This document shows, piece by piece, positions 50,479 to 57,461 of a stretch of DNA of 64,000 nt. The notes under the pieces are model-generated. The model was not told the origin of the DNA. It did no database searches and worked only from the letters and a program-made list of their open reading frames with translations. The stretch comes from CAZYSK01 sp964649415 (GTDB lineage Bacteria; Chloroflexota; Anaerolineae; B4-G1): assembly GCA_964649415.1 (NCBI GenBank), contig CAZYSK010000013.1:1-64000 (forward strand), given 5' to 3'. The position numbers and the translations under genes were made by a program. The first letter of the stretch is position 1. Each line of letters opens with the position of its first letter.

Positions 50479-50717
50479 TGAGACCATGCGAGGAGCAAGA
50501 GTACAGGTGTGGACGCAATGCGTTCCTCGACTCGTTTCCATACGACAAAAGCAGATCGGGCGCCTGGCGCAGCGGCTGGATGCACGAGTATCACGTGGCC
50601 AGGCGCCAAGACCGGGCCGACCTCACTGACGAGATCGAGGCAGCGCTGAGAAAGTACGGGCTATCCTTCCATGACGCGCACAATGCCGTCACAGAGGCCC
50701 TGGATCGTGTATTCTAG
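50478..50717 (+). CDS. RMF-like module with helical C-terminal domain
   Basis: 79 residues. Residues about 8-42: R-C-G-R-N-A-F-L-D, F-P-Y and W-R-S-G-W-M-H-E, a shortened RMF-like module. Residues 48-79 (D-E-I-E-A-A-L-R-K-Y-G-L) are a helical part related to the C-terminus of the next protein. Start at TAATG after GGAGGCTGAG. Confidence 0.55.
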   Translation: MRPCEEQEYRCGRNAFLDSFPYDKSRSGAWRSGWMHEYHVARRQDRADLTDEIEAALRKYGLSFHDAHNAVTEALDRVF

Positions 50718-50725
50718 GAGGTGAC

Positions 50726-51070
50726 ATGACCGACAAATGCTACAACGAAGGCGTATTGGCCCGCAAGCGCAACGAGTCCAGGGATAGTTGCCCCTATTAT
50801 ACGTCCAATCGTGTAGACTGGCTCCGTGGCTGGGATGACCAGGACTGGCGTATCTCCCGTACTACCCCTATAGGCTACGACGACATCGTGGTACGGATAC
50901 CTATGTACCCGGAGGACATGGCAGACTGGCCGTACGCAGAGATACGGGAAGCCGTGATGGAAGCCCTGATAGAGGGGCTGGAAGATGTCTTCATCGCTAC
51001 CCCCGCCTGTATGAGCAGGGAAGACGCGGAGGAGTGCGTTGCCGAGGCGGTGGGCAGGGTGTGGCAATGA
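50726..51070 (+). CDS. RMF-like module with helical C-terminal domain
   Basis: 114 residues, AGGAGGTGAC site. Module: E-G-V-L-A-R-K-R, C-P-Y and W-L-R-G-W-D-D-Q. The C-terminal 65 residues form strands and helices (I-R-E-A-V-M-E-A-L-I-E-G-L; A-E-E-C-V-A-E-A-V-G-R-V-W). Related to its upstream neighbour in layout. Confidence 0.55.
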   Translation: MTDKCYNEGVLARKRNESRDSCPYYTSNRVDWLRGWDDQDWRISRTTPIGYDDIVVRIPMYPEDMADWPYAEIREAVMEALIEGLEDVFIATPACMSREDAEECVAEAVGRVWQ

Positions 51071-51088
51071 GCGCCGAGACATGGCAAG

Positions 51089-51319
51089 ATGGCACTATAT
51101 AGTATAGCGGCCCTCGCAATAAGTGACACCGGCTCCGAAATATGGGTCGGCAGTGTTCTGGCAGACACTCAGGAGGAGGCCGAGAGGTACGGCCTCGGGG
51201 TGGCGCTAGATTGGCTCCCCTGTTCGTGTGGGTACAGATCCCACAGATGCTGGGCAACACAGGTTCCTGACGGGTATGTACACAAAGCATACCACGAGAT
51301 TCACGCTCTAGGGAGGTGA
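51089..51319 (+). CDS. Small protein, paralogue of the 51908 gene
   Basis: 76 residues. No clear ribosome site, but the frame and its resemblance to the product at 51908 (L-Y-x-x-A, E-x-W/Y, G-S-V-x-A-x-x-Q-x-E-A) support it. C-S-C-G and H-R-C near the C-terminus might bind metal. It interrupts the RMF-like run. Function unknown. Confidence 0.45.
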   Translation: MALYSIAALAISDTGSEIWVGSVLADTQEEAERYGLGVALDWLPCSCGYRSHRCWATQVPDGYVHKAYHEIHALGR

Positions 51320-51323
51320 ATGT

Positions 51324-51482
51324 ATGTCTCGAACTTGTATGAGCAACGCCTGGAAAGAAGGGTTTAAGGCATACCAGTGCGGTGTTCCGTTCGGCGCTAA
51401 CCCCTATCCCATTTGCTACGATGATGACAGGTGGATAGAATGGGAAAATGGCTGGGTCCAAGCGTGTAAATGGTCGCAGTAA
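51324..51482 (+). CDS. Single-module RMF-like protein (52 residues)
   Basis: ATG at 51324, GGGAGGTGAATGT site, to TAA at 51480. One complete module: E-G-F-K-A-Y-Q-C-G, A-N-P-Y and W-E-N-G-W-V-Q-A, ending C-K-W-S-Q. The size (52 against 55 residues) and layout make this the closest match to ribosome modulation factor in the window. Confidence 0.65.
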   Translation: MSRTCMSNAWKEGFKAYQCGVPFGANPYPICYDDDRWIEWENGWVQACKWSQ

Positions 51483-51502
51483 TGAGTGAGTAAGGAGGTA
51501 AC

Positions 51503-51904
51503 ATGAAAGACAATACAGTCAGTAACCTGGCCCTCTGGCTGGGCGATGTTCTGGCCGAACGCGCTGACGAAGTGAGTGCCCCTGAGTGCCGCGCTGCCCT
51601 GGAGCAGGCAATGGAGAGCGTCGGGATCCCAGACCACATGGAGGGATACGACGAGATCGTCGGTTTCGACGAGAAGAGCGACACCGAGCAGTGGCTGATC
51701 TGCTGGATCGGCACGCTTACCCCGGACAAGCAGTTCGGGGACAGCCCCAGTCAGGGGTGGTCGCTCGTCGCCAACTTCTGGAGCGTGGAGTTCAACCTGT
51801 TCATCCGTGAGTTGGCCCAGAAGATGGAAGAGCACGTTGACTACTGCGTAGACGAGAAGCTGAAAGAGATCCGCGACTACTATGAGTGCGGGGATGGGTG
51901 GTAA
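51503..51904 (+). CDS. Acidic protein, unknown
   Basis: 133 residues; AAGGAGGTAAC site. Rich in D, E and W, alternating helices and strands (S-L-V-A-N-F-W-S-V-E-F-N-L-F-I). No metal site. It lies between two RMF-like genes but lacks the module. No family recognised. Confidence 0.5.
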   Translation: MKDNTVSNLALWLGDVLAERADEVSAPECRAALEQAMESVGIPDHMEGYDEIVGFDEKSDTEQWLICWIGTLTPDKQFGDSPSQGWSLVANFWSVEFNLFIRELAQKMEEHVDYCVDEKLKEIRDYYECGDGW

Positions 51905-51907
51905 GCC

Positions 51908-52192
51908 ATGAGACTGTACGCAGTGGCAATGAGCGCCAGCTACGTAGAGGGCAATGAGGTGTATATCGAGACCCTAGCAGGTTCGGTGTGGGCCCGCTCT
52001 CAAGATGAAGCCGTAGGAGCAGGGTATCGCCGCGTTGCACAAGACTACCCCCTCAGCGACGGATGGGAAAACTACTCTGTCGCGGCCTCTGAGATCCCAG
52101 AAGAGGCGCGATTGATGCCCGAAATCAAGCTGGAAGAAGACTACGAAGACTACGCACAAGGGTACGCCATGGGTTTGGGATACGACCCATAA
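51908..52192 (+). CDS. Small protein, paralogue of the 51089 gene
   Basis: 94 residues. The N-terminal half (L-Y-A-V-A, G-S-V-W-A-R-S-Q-D-E-A) is similar to the product at 51089. Its C-terminus Y-A-Q-G-Y-A-M-G-L-G-Y is a G-Y-x-x-G start like that of RMF-like modules but without the second half. Function unknown. Confidence 0.45.
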   Translation: MRLYAVAMSASYVEGNEVYIETLAGSVWARSQDEAVGAGYRRVAQDYPLSDGWENYSVAASEIPEEARLMPEIKLEEDYEDYAQGYAMGLGYDP

Positions 52193-52212
52193 GACATGGT
52201 AAAGGAGCTAAC

Positions 52213-52575
52213 ATGAGCGCAACAGGCCCCGACCAAACTTGGGAAGAAGGATACAACGCCGGGTTCTACGAGGGGAAACACGCCGACAACCCATACAGTG
52301 GGCACGACGAGAGGTTTCACCCGTGGAACCAGGGCGTACAGGCAGGGTACGATGACGGCTTCTGGCCATTCTATGACGAGGGTATCGAAGCGCGCAGTGA
52401 TCGCGAGCGCCTCGAAGATAACCCATACGAGCCTCGCACTCTCGAGTCAGAGATGTGGAAACGCGGCTGGATAGCCGAGTTTGAGAGAGTGCACGAAGAC
52501 CGTGGGTGGCACTGGCTGTTCAAAGCGTCTGATCGCATTGTCTTTCAGCCGGAGGGGGAGATATGCTCTACCTAG
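52213..52575 (+). CDS. RMF-like protein, two modules
   Basis: 120 residues, AAGGAGCTAAC site. Module 1: E-G-Y-N-A-G-F-Y-E-G, D-N-P-Y and W-N-Q-G-V-Q-A-G. Module 2: F-Y-D-E-G-I-E-A-R, D-N-P-Y and W-K-R-G-W-I-A-E. N-P-Y appears in both. Last of the RMF-like run. It overlaps the next gene by 13 nt. Confidence 0.6.
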   Translation: MSATGPDQTWEEGYNAGFYEGKHADNPYSGHDERFHPWNQGVQAGYDDGFWPFYDEGIEARSDRERLEDNPYEPRTLESEMWKRGWIAEFERVHEDRGWHWLFKASDRIVFQPEGEICST

Positions 52576-52766
52576 AGATGACCGACGAACAAGAGGCCCG
52601 CTATGATGAGCTCTGCGCACGCGAAGCGGTGCTCCAGGATGAGGTGAGTCATCTCCCCGTCCTTGGCGCAGTCTACCGCCTTGCCAAGATCGACGAGGAG
52701 CTCACAGACATTCACTATGAAGTGGCCGAGATGCTCGATGCCATGATCGCGGAGGCAAGACGATGA
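52563..52766 (+). CDS. Small helical protein, unknown
   Basis: 67 residues, two acidic helices (E-Q-E-A-R-Y-D-E-L-C-A-R-E-A-V and I-D-E-E-L-T-D-I-H-Y) linked by a hydrophobic turn, a likely coiled-coil hairpin. GGAGGGGGAGAT precedes the ATG. It overlaps the next gene by 4 nt. No family recognised. Confidence 0.5.
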   Translation: MLYLEMTDEQEARYDELCAREAVLQDEVSHLPVLGAVYRLAKIDEELTDIHYEVAEMLDAMIAEARR

Positions 52767-53146
52767 GGGAAAGATACGGTATCTGGAGTGAAGACCTGGG
52801 ATGGTACGTTGGCACGTTCCTGGGACTGGGGTTCTTCGAGCAGCACGTCAAGGATGATGACTGCTCCATTGCGGAGCGCCCAGTCGAGTTCGAGTCGTTC
52901 ACGGAAGCGGACGAGTTCTTGGAGTCTTGGTGTGGCGGCCGCGCAGGTTGCCAGGTGAGATCCTATACACGCAGTAGTTGCAATGCGTTCCTTGAACGCA
53001 TCGGCTACTGGGAGTATCTGCAACAGGCCACCGATCACGAACTCGAAGAGACTGTGGATACTTGGAAACGCAGAGAGGCAACCCACATCATCGAGGGTGG
53101 CCGCGCGGAGATGATAGCCTATATTGCCAGAAAGGAACTGGAATGA
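52763..53146 (+). CDS. Small protein, unknown
   Basis: 127 residues; GGAGGCAAGACG site and ATGA overlap with the gene before. Mixed helices and strands, four cysteines in no clear metal site, aromatic N-terminus (W-S-E-D-L-G-W-Y-V-G). It overlaps the next start by 4 nt. No family recognised. Confidence 0.5.
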   Translation: MRERYGIWSEDLGWYVGTFLGLGFFEQHVKDDDCSIAERPVEFESFTEADEFLESWCGGRAGCQVRSYTRSSCNAFLERIGYWEYLQQATDHELEETVDTWKRREATHIIEGGRAEMIAYIARKELE

Positions 53147-53367
53147 ACGACTATGATCTCGCCCTTGAGGCAGTGGCCGAGGGATGGGCCATACTGCAAA
53201 TGCTGGCCGAAACCGACAATGACGAACGGTGGTTTGCCAGCACGTTTGCCAGTAACCTGGACGGTATCGCAGCGAAACTGGGCTGGCCCAACGCGCTGGC
53301 TATCTGCCGTTACCAGGCAGAAGAAGAAAACAAGTACCGGGATAGGTACTACTATATGTACTACTAG
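53143..53367 (+). CDS. Small helical protein, unknown
   Basis: 74 residues from the ATG at 53143 (AAAGGAACTGGA). Helices throughout, ending in an unusual tyrosine-rich tail (R-D-R-Y-Y-Y-M-Y-Y). No family recognised. Confidence 0.5.
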   Translation: MNDYDLALEAVAEGWAILQMLAETDNDERWFASTFASNLDGIAAKLGWPNALAICRYQAEEENKYRDRYYYMYY

Positions 53368-53376
53368 GAGGCAGTC

Positions 53377-53691
53377 ATGGATCTGGTTTTAGTCAAAACT
53401 GTGAGGATAATCGACGGCCAGCAGGTGATGGACTGGGTACAGGCCGAGTTCGGCCGCTTTGTTGGTATGGCCTGCGAGGGGGCCGTCGATATGCAGGGCG
53501 AGTCCTGCTGGTGCGTGTGGAGTGTCCAGCTTGACCAGTACACGTGTACCCACGACGTCGCCGATGTGCTCGACACGCTACAATTCCAGGTAAGCCGCCA
53601 TGGAGAAGTGGAGCTCATGGATGTCCTGGAGTACCTGTACCATATTGGGGAAATAGACCCCGGAATGTACACGTTCTACGCTGAGTGGTAA
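53377..53691 (+). CDS. Small protein, unknown
   Basis: 104 residues, TAGGAGGCAGTC site. The centre has C-W-C-V-W-S-V-Q-L-D and a helix at the end (M-D-V-L-E-Y-L-Y-H-I-G). Acidic overall. No family recognised. Confidence 0.5.
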   Translation: MDLVLVKTVRIIDGQQVMDWVQAEFGRFVGMACEGAVDMQGESCWCVWSVQLDQYTCTHDVADVLDTLQFQVSRHGEVELMDVLEYLYHIGEIDPGMYTFYAEW

Positions 53692-53701
53692 GGAGGCCAG
53701 T

Positions 53702-53932
53702 ATGAACATTGTCTGTGCAAACTGCGGAAAGTGGCGCAAACACTACGCCAAAGGGCTATGCTTGCGCTGTTATCAGAGCAAGTGGGAGCGCGAGCACGGC
53801 CACTCCCGTTCTGTGGGATTCTGTACAGAATGCAACAAGATGAGGCAATTGGTGGCCCGTGGTATGTGTTCCGCTTGCTACCAGCGCGACAGGCGCAAGA
53901 GACAGAAGGAGGCCGGGGATGCATGCACTTAA
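53702..53932 (+). CDS. Double zinc-finger protein
   Basis: 76 residues. Two very similar units: C-A-N-C-G-K then C-L-R-C-Y-Q, and C-T-E-C-N-K then C-S-A-C-Y-Q, each C-x2-C-x11-C-x2-C-Y. The linker and tail are basic (R-R-K-R-Q-K). These are tandem zinc-binding units, probably nucleic-acid binding. GAGGCCAGT site; overlaps the next gene by 14 nt. Confidence 0.65.
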   Translation: MNIVCANCGKWRKHYAKGLCLRCYQSKWEREHGHSRSVGFCTECNKMRQLVARGMCSACYQRDRRKRQKEAGDACT

Positions 53933-54137
53933 GAAACACGACGATTCCGCCAATGACTATGACCTGAACGAGATGCACACGTGCGTCTGGATCCACATCG
54001 GAAACCTGTCCGTTTGCATCCATGAAACAGACGAGGGCGTGGCAGCTAATATCTGGCCACGCCCCGCCGCTGACGCGCAGGGGCCCCTCACCAGTACGTA
54101 CGCGTTCTTTACGGAGGCCGAAGATGGCGAAAGTTAG
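53919..54137 (+). CDS. Small beta-rich protein, unknown
   Basis: 72 residues from the ATG at 53919 (AAGGAGGCCGGGG), inside the end of the zinc-finger gene. Pattern of strands (C-V-W-I-H-I-G-N-L-S-V-C-I-H) ending F-F-T-E-A-E. No membrane segment. No family recognised. Confidence 0.5.
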   Translation: MHALKKHDDSANDYDLNEMHTCVWIHIGNLSVCIHETDEGVAANIWPRPAADAQGPLTSTYAFFTEAEDGES

Positions 54138-54336
54138 ATATAAACGCACGGTCACGATCACGATCCAGTTCGGCGAGAAAGACGATCTCGAGACGCTGTG
54201 CAGTATATTCGAGGAAGTGATCGGATGCGTCCCCGCAGACATCACCCTGGATGAGATCGAGGACGCATTCATGAACGTGCTCGCGGCAGAGCGGGAGTGG
54301 GAACTGGGAGGAGACGAAGATGCAAACAGTGAATGA
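54124..54336 (+). CDS. Small acidic protein, unknown
   Basis: 70 residues from the ATG at 54124 (GGAGGCCGAAG). A basic N-terminal strand (Y-K-R-T-V-T-I-T-I-Q-F) is followed by acidic helices (D-E-I-E-D-A-F-M-N-V-L). It overlaps its neighbours at both ends. No family recognised. Confidence 0.5.
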   Translation: MAKVRYKRTVTITIQFGEKDDLETLCSIFEEVIGCVPADITLDEIEDAFMNVLAAEREWELGGDEDANSE

Positions 54337-54664
54337 AGTCAGGCTCGCCATCCTCGAGAACTTTATGAAGGATGTGTCTATCGCCCTTCAGGACGAGAGT
54401 GACCCAGAAAACTTGCGGTGGCGACTGTCCGAGATCGAGGCGACATACGTCTCCGCGCTGGAGGTTGCCACGCCCAAGGTTGGTGACAAGGTGAAGATCG
54501 TCCGTGCGTGCATCGACGCCGACATGCTGAACATTGCAGATGCTATGATCGAGAAGCTGCACGAGCGCGGCACAGTAAACGCGGTCTACCCAAGGACGCA
54601 GGCAGTCGAACTCGACTCTACCGTGTTCGCGTTCACGTTCGACGAGGTGGCCCTGTGCAGGTAG
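54320..54664 (+). CDS. Small protein, unknown
   Basis: 114 residues, GGGAGGAGACGAAG site. First half helical; second half (about 53-114) looks like a small beta barrel of KOW/SH3 type (K-V-G-D-K-V-K-I-V-R, R-G-T-V-N-A-V-Y). The next gene product looks like a second such barrel. Function unknown. Confidence 0.5.
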   Translation: MQTVNEVRLAILENFMKDVSIALQDESDPENLRWRLSEIEATYVSALEVATPKVGDKVKIVRACIDADMLNIADAMIEKLHERGTVNAVYPRTQAVELDSTVFAFTFDEVALCR

Positions 54665-54852
54665 GCGACCGCGCCGTAGTCCGCGCCAACCCCCGCTCCA
54701 AGACAGTCAAGGGCGGGGAAGAGATAACCATCCTTGAAATCAGGTATACCGAGGTCACGGCGCAGGTACACAACCTGCCCGCGGGCAAAATAGGACAACG
54801 TCGTATCCTCCGGGAGGATGTTGTCATACCCGAGCAGCTTCAACTGCTCTAA
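54655..54852 (+). CDS. Small KOW/SH3-like beta-barrel protein
   Basis: 65 residues from GTG at 54655 (GACGAGGTGG site). V-Q-V-G-D-R-A-V-V-R and a following T-I-L-E-I-R-Y-T-E-V-T-A-Q-V form a pattern of strands typical of SH3/KOW barrels. It overlaps its neighbour by 10 nt. Tentative. Confidence 0.45.
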   Translation: MQVGDRAVVRANPRSKTVKGGEEITILEIRYTEVTAQVHNLPAGKIGQRRILREDVVIPEQLQLL

Positions 54853-54862
54853 GGAGGTCATC

Positions 54863-55126
54863 ATGGCCAGGCGCAAACAGTGCCCGCGTTGCGGGAAGAG
54901 ACCGCGCCTGTATGGCGATGGCCACTGGTGCCGTAAGTGTACCTCAGACCACAGTGCGTTGATCGCCGAGCTCGTGGGTTACGTAGTGATGGGGCGAGCC
55001 GTGGGTCATCGTGGCACCGCGCAATGGGAACAAGAACTGCTTCAAGAATTGGCTATTGCACCAAGCGACATGTGGAGTATCGTATCCGCGGCCCAAGAAG
55101 CAACGGGCCTATACCCTACCTATTAA
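54863..55126 (+). CDS. Small zinc ribbon protein
   Basis: 87 residues from the ATG at 54863 (AAGGAGGTCATC). C-P-R-C-G and C-R-K-C-T (residues about 7-27) form a zinc site; the remaining part is helical. It directly precedes the single-strand binding gene, but no link is shown. Confidence 0.55.
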   Translation: MARRKQCPRCGKRPRLYGDGHWCRKCTSDHSALIAELVGYVVMGRAVGHRGTAQWEQELLQELAIAPSDMWSIVSAAQEATGLYPTY

Positions 55127-55136
55127 GGAGAAACAA

Positions 55137-55751
55137 ATGTCTTACCAGAATCTCACGGCCAGTGTCCAGATGTTGAGTGTGACGCAAGGATTCGCAGCTT
55201 TCTCGCAGAGCGGAGACAAGCAGATCCCCATGATGTTGCAGGCCGGCACCGACAAGATGGCGTCGTTCTTCAAGAGCCTGGAGAAGGGCGACGTGGTCCT
55301 GATCTCCGGCAGCCGCATCGAAGGCGTGAGCCAGGGGACGTCCACAGAGTTTTATAAGGTCACGGTCTTTCAGGCCGTGAAGATGGGACGAAATAGCGAC
55401 GTCAGTGTCGCGCAGGTTGTGCTGGAAGGCAACCTGGGATCCGATCCCCGGCTGAACACGACGGGCAAAGGAACGCCCGTCTGCAATTTCAGCATGAACG
55501 CCGACGATGCGTGGTTCTCAGTCACGGCGTGGGGGAACACCGCCAACGCTGCGGGCAAGTTCCTGAGCAAGGGCTCCCGTGTGCTCGTTGCGGGGCCACT
55601 TCAGCCCGTTGAGAAATACAAGTCAAACGGCGAGACCCGCATCAACGCCAAGGTTACCGGGTTCCGCGTGATCTTCCTGGATCCTCGCAAGAGCAGTCCG
55701 CAGACCGCGCCGCAGGCCCCGCAGGATGACGGTGAGGAGATCCCCTTCTAA
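55137..55751 (+). CDS. ssb: Single-stranded DNA-binding protein
   Basis: 204 residues from the ATG at 55137 (AAGGAGAAACAA). Residues about 95-185 form the OB fold (V-V-L-E-G-N-L-G-S-D-P-R, F-S-V-T-A-W-G-N-T, L-V-A-G-P-L-Q-P); the acidic end D-D-G-E-E-I-P-F is the usual partner-binding tip of bacterial-type SSB. The first 90 residues are a second folded part, perhaps another OB fold. Binds single-stranded DNA in replication and repair. It is the only clear replication gene in the window. Confidence 0.85.
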   Translation: MSYQNLTASVQMLSVTQGFAAFSQSGDKQIPMMLQAGTDKMASFFKSLEKGDVVLISGSRIEGVSQGTSTEFYKVTVFQAVKMGRNSDVSVAQVVLEGNLGSDPRLNTTGKGTPVCNFSMNADDAWFSVTAWGNTANAAGKFLSKGSRVLVAGPLQPVEKYKSNGETRINAKVTGFRVIFLDPRKSSPQTAPQAPQDDGEEIPF

Positions 55752-56101
55752 TGGCTATCGGAGACATAGGCTATTACCTGCACATTGGGGACTTCATAGA
55801 GTCGTCCAAGTACGTTTTCCTGGGCGAGGTAGTCGAGGAAGGGCTCGTCGTGGATCTAGGACACATTGACACCGGCGAACAGTGCGAACTCGGACATGAT
55901 GAATATGTCGTTGAAACCGAGGATCACGAATTGTGGTATCACCGCCCGCACGTTCTTGGCCCCTACACGGTTGAACAAGCGCGTAACCTACAGGATATCG
56001 CCGACAAGATAAACGGCCTGGTGGCCCACATCGAGGCCGCAAACATGGACTTGAAGCACTTCGGTGAGCAGCTTGACTCGAAAGCTGAGGAGTGGCTATA
56101 A
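55751..56101 (+). CDS. Small acidic protein, unknown
   Basis: 116 residues; start overlaps the ssb stop (TAATG). First half beta-rich and acidic, second half a helix (D-K-I-N-G-L-V-A-H-I-E-A-A). It overlaps the next gene by one base. Function unknown. Confidence 0.5.
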   Translation: MAIGDIGYYLHIGDFIESSKYVFLGEVVEEGLVVDLGHIDTGEQCELGHDEYVVETEDHELWYHRPHVLGPYTVEQARNLQDIADKINGLVAHIEAANMDLKHFGEQLDSKAEEWL

Positions 56102-56322
56102 TGCGTGTCAGCGACAGCAGGATCCACGTAGCAGTCGGCGACCTGATGCTGCGCCCGGACGGATGGTGGCGCGTGACGGCGCTGATCCCCACGTACGCCC
56201 TGGAGATCGGCGGTGACGACTTTGACGGCGGAGTAGCGTGCGAACGCGAGTTCCGGCCGCCGCCCGTCGGCACCAAGTACATCGAGCGCCTCGGCGAGAC
56301 GCAAGTCAAGACCTGGAGGTAG
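56101..56322 (+). CDS. Small protein, unknown
   Basis: 73 residues in a TAATG junction. The pattern V-A-V-G-D-L-M-L-R-P-D-G-W-W-R-V looks like a small beta barrel. No family recognised. The gene after it starts three bases downstream. Confidence 0.5.
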   Translation: MRVSDSRIHVAVGDLMLRPDGWWRVTALIPTYALEIGGDDFDGGVACEREFRPPPVGTKYIERLGETQVKTWR

Positions 56323-56324
56323 TG

Positions 56325-56771
56325 ATGAAACACCTGCTGTATCAAGAGGAATATCCAACTGGCAAGGCATGCGAGTACTGCGCAGCCGGCGAGATCGGCG
56401 AGGATGGCTTCTGCGATCGCTGCGGGCGATATGTATCGCCAGGGGTAATCCATCTCTGCCCAATTTGTGGCCATGACATCGACACATATCACTGCTGCTA
56501 CATGGATTGTGGCGAGGAACAGATCGTCTACCTGGGCCTTGACTCGAACTCGTCCAGGAACTACATCGCGTGGGACCAGGATGGGGACCTGTGGTACTTT
56601 GCGTACCGCGCCGACTATGACGTAGACAAATTGCTCAGATCATGCCCGCGCCCGATCAGCAGGAGCGAGGCGCAGGAGATTGTCGATGAGTACGAGCAGG
56701 AATGCCACCGCGAGATCGCTGCCCTCGAGGCCGAGATCGAGCGCCTCAATCGGGAGACGGCTCGTCTATAA
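56325..56771 (+). CDS. Multi-cysteine zinc-binding protein
   Basis: 148 residues. C-E-Y-C, C-D-R-C-G, C-P-I-C-G and C-C-Y (residues about 16-60) give two zinc ribbons. A coiled-coil tail at the C-terminus (E-I-A-A-L-E-A-E-I-E-R-L-N). Its end overlaps the end of the minus-strand gene by 26 nt (convergent). Function unknown. Confidence 0.55.
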   Translation: MKHLLYQEEYPTGKACEYCAAGEIGEDGFCDRCGRYVSPGVIHLCPICGHDIDTYHCCYMDCGEEQIVYLGLDSNSSRNYIAWDQDGDLWYFAYRADYDVDKLLRSCPRPISRSEAQEIVDEYEQECHREIAALEAEIERLNRETARL

Positions 56772-57348
56772 TCTCCCCATCGAAAGTGTCGCCCTTCTTG
56801 AAGGTGACGGTGTCCCCGGACGGAGTGGTTGCCGTCACCTTCGAGAAGGCGAGTCCGGGGAATTGGGGAGGCGGCTTGCTTGCCTCCTCTTCCTGTAACA
56901 GAATTGCGCTCTCCTCCGGAAGAACGCCGAAGGTGGCAACCTGAAGAAGAAGTTCCATTGCCCTGGCGATATCCCTGGGGTAAGGGATAACGTTCTTGTC
57001 GCCAACCTGCCGTACTTCGCCCCGGGCAATGGCGGCCAGCATGGGCACCCCCTCGAAGACCGCATCGCGAGCCTGGCGCTGAACCTCCACGGACGCGCCG
57101 ACCTGCGACAGCAGGAACTCGGAATGTCTTCGGCGCATGATCGCAGCAGCACGATCCGCTGCGACTCCCTGCACCTCCTCCACTTCGTCCTCGAATGCAT
57201 CGCGCCATCGGTAATAAGTGGAGGTGGGGACGCCCGCGTTGGACATCGCCTTGGTAATCGGCGTCTGGTTCAGGTAGTAGTCGATGAACCCGGCCTCGAG
57301 ACGGTCCCTTTCTTGGGACTCCAAACTTTTTTTTGCAGAGATTCCCAC
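56746..57348 (-). CDS. Terminase small subunit-like helix-turn-helix protein
   Basis: 200 residues from a GTG at 57348, with GGGAGGCGTACAC and a good promoter 20 bp further up. The N-terminal part I-T-K-A-M-S-N-A-G-V-P-T-S-T-Y-Y-R-W (about 30-48) is a helix-turn-helix; the middle is helical (A-R-A-M-E-L-L-L-Q-V-A), the end short and beta-like. This agrees with small terminase subunits but a repressor is also possible. It is the only minus-strand gene in the plus-strand block and is 27 kb from the large subunit. Confidence 0.5.
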   Translation of the reverse strand: MGISAKKSLESQERDRLEAGFIDYYLNQTPITKAMSNAGVPTSTYYRWRDAFEDEVEEVQGVAADRAAAIMRRRHSEFLLSQVGASVEVQRQARDAVFEGVPMLAAIARGEVRQVGDKNVIPYPRDIARAMELLLQVATFGVLPEESAILLQEEEASKPPPQFPGLAFSKVTATTPSGDTVTFKKGDTFDGEIIDEPSPD

Positions 57349-57367
57349 GTGTACGCCTCCCACGACA

Positions 57368-57396
57368 ATTATAGCGCACTTAACACCGTGCGTCAA
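57368..57396 (-). promoter_or_regulatory. Sigma70-type promoter of the small-terminase-like gene
   Basis: Minus strand: TTGACG (57396-57391), 17-bp spacer, TATAAT (57373-57368). AATT lies six bases upstream of the -35 box. It is back to back with the plus-strand promoter at 57413, and their upstream AATT boxes overlap in the same 20 bp. Confidence 0.75.
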
Positions 57397-57412
57397 GGTG
57401 TGAATTGGGGGG

Positions 57413-57441
57413 TTGACAGGCGTCAAGCGATATGCTAAAAT
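57413..57441 (+). promoter_or_regulatory. Sigma70-type promoter
   Basis: TTGACA (57413-57418), 17-bp spacer, TAAAAT (57436-57441), preceded by GAATTGGGGGG. Drives the gene at 57462 and the following run of small genes. It shares its upstream region with the opposing promoter at 57368-57396. Confidence 0.8.
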
Positions 57442-57461
57442 AAGACACAGGAGGACAAAGC

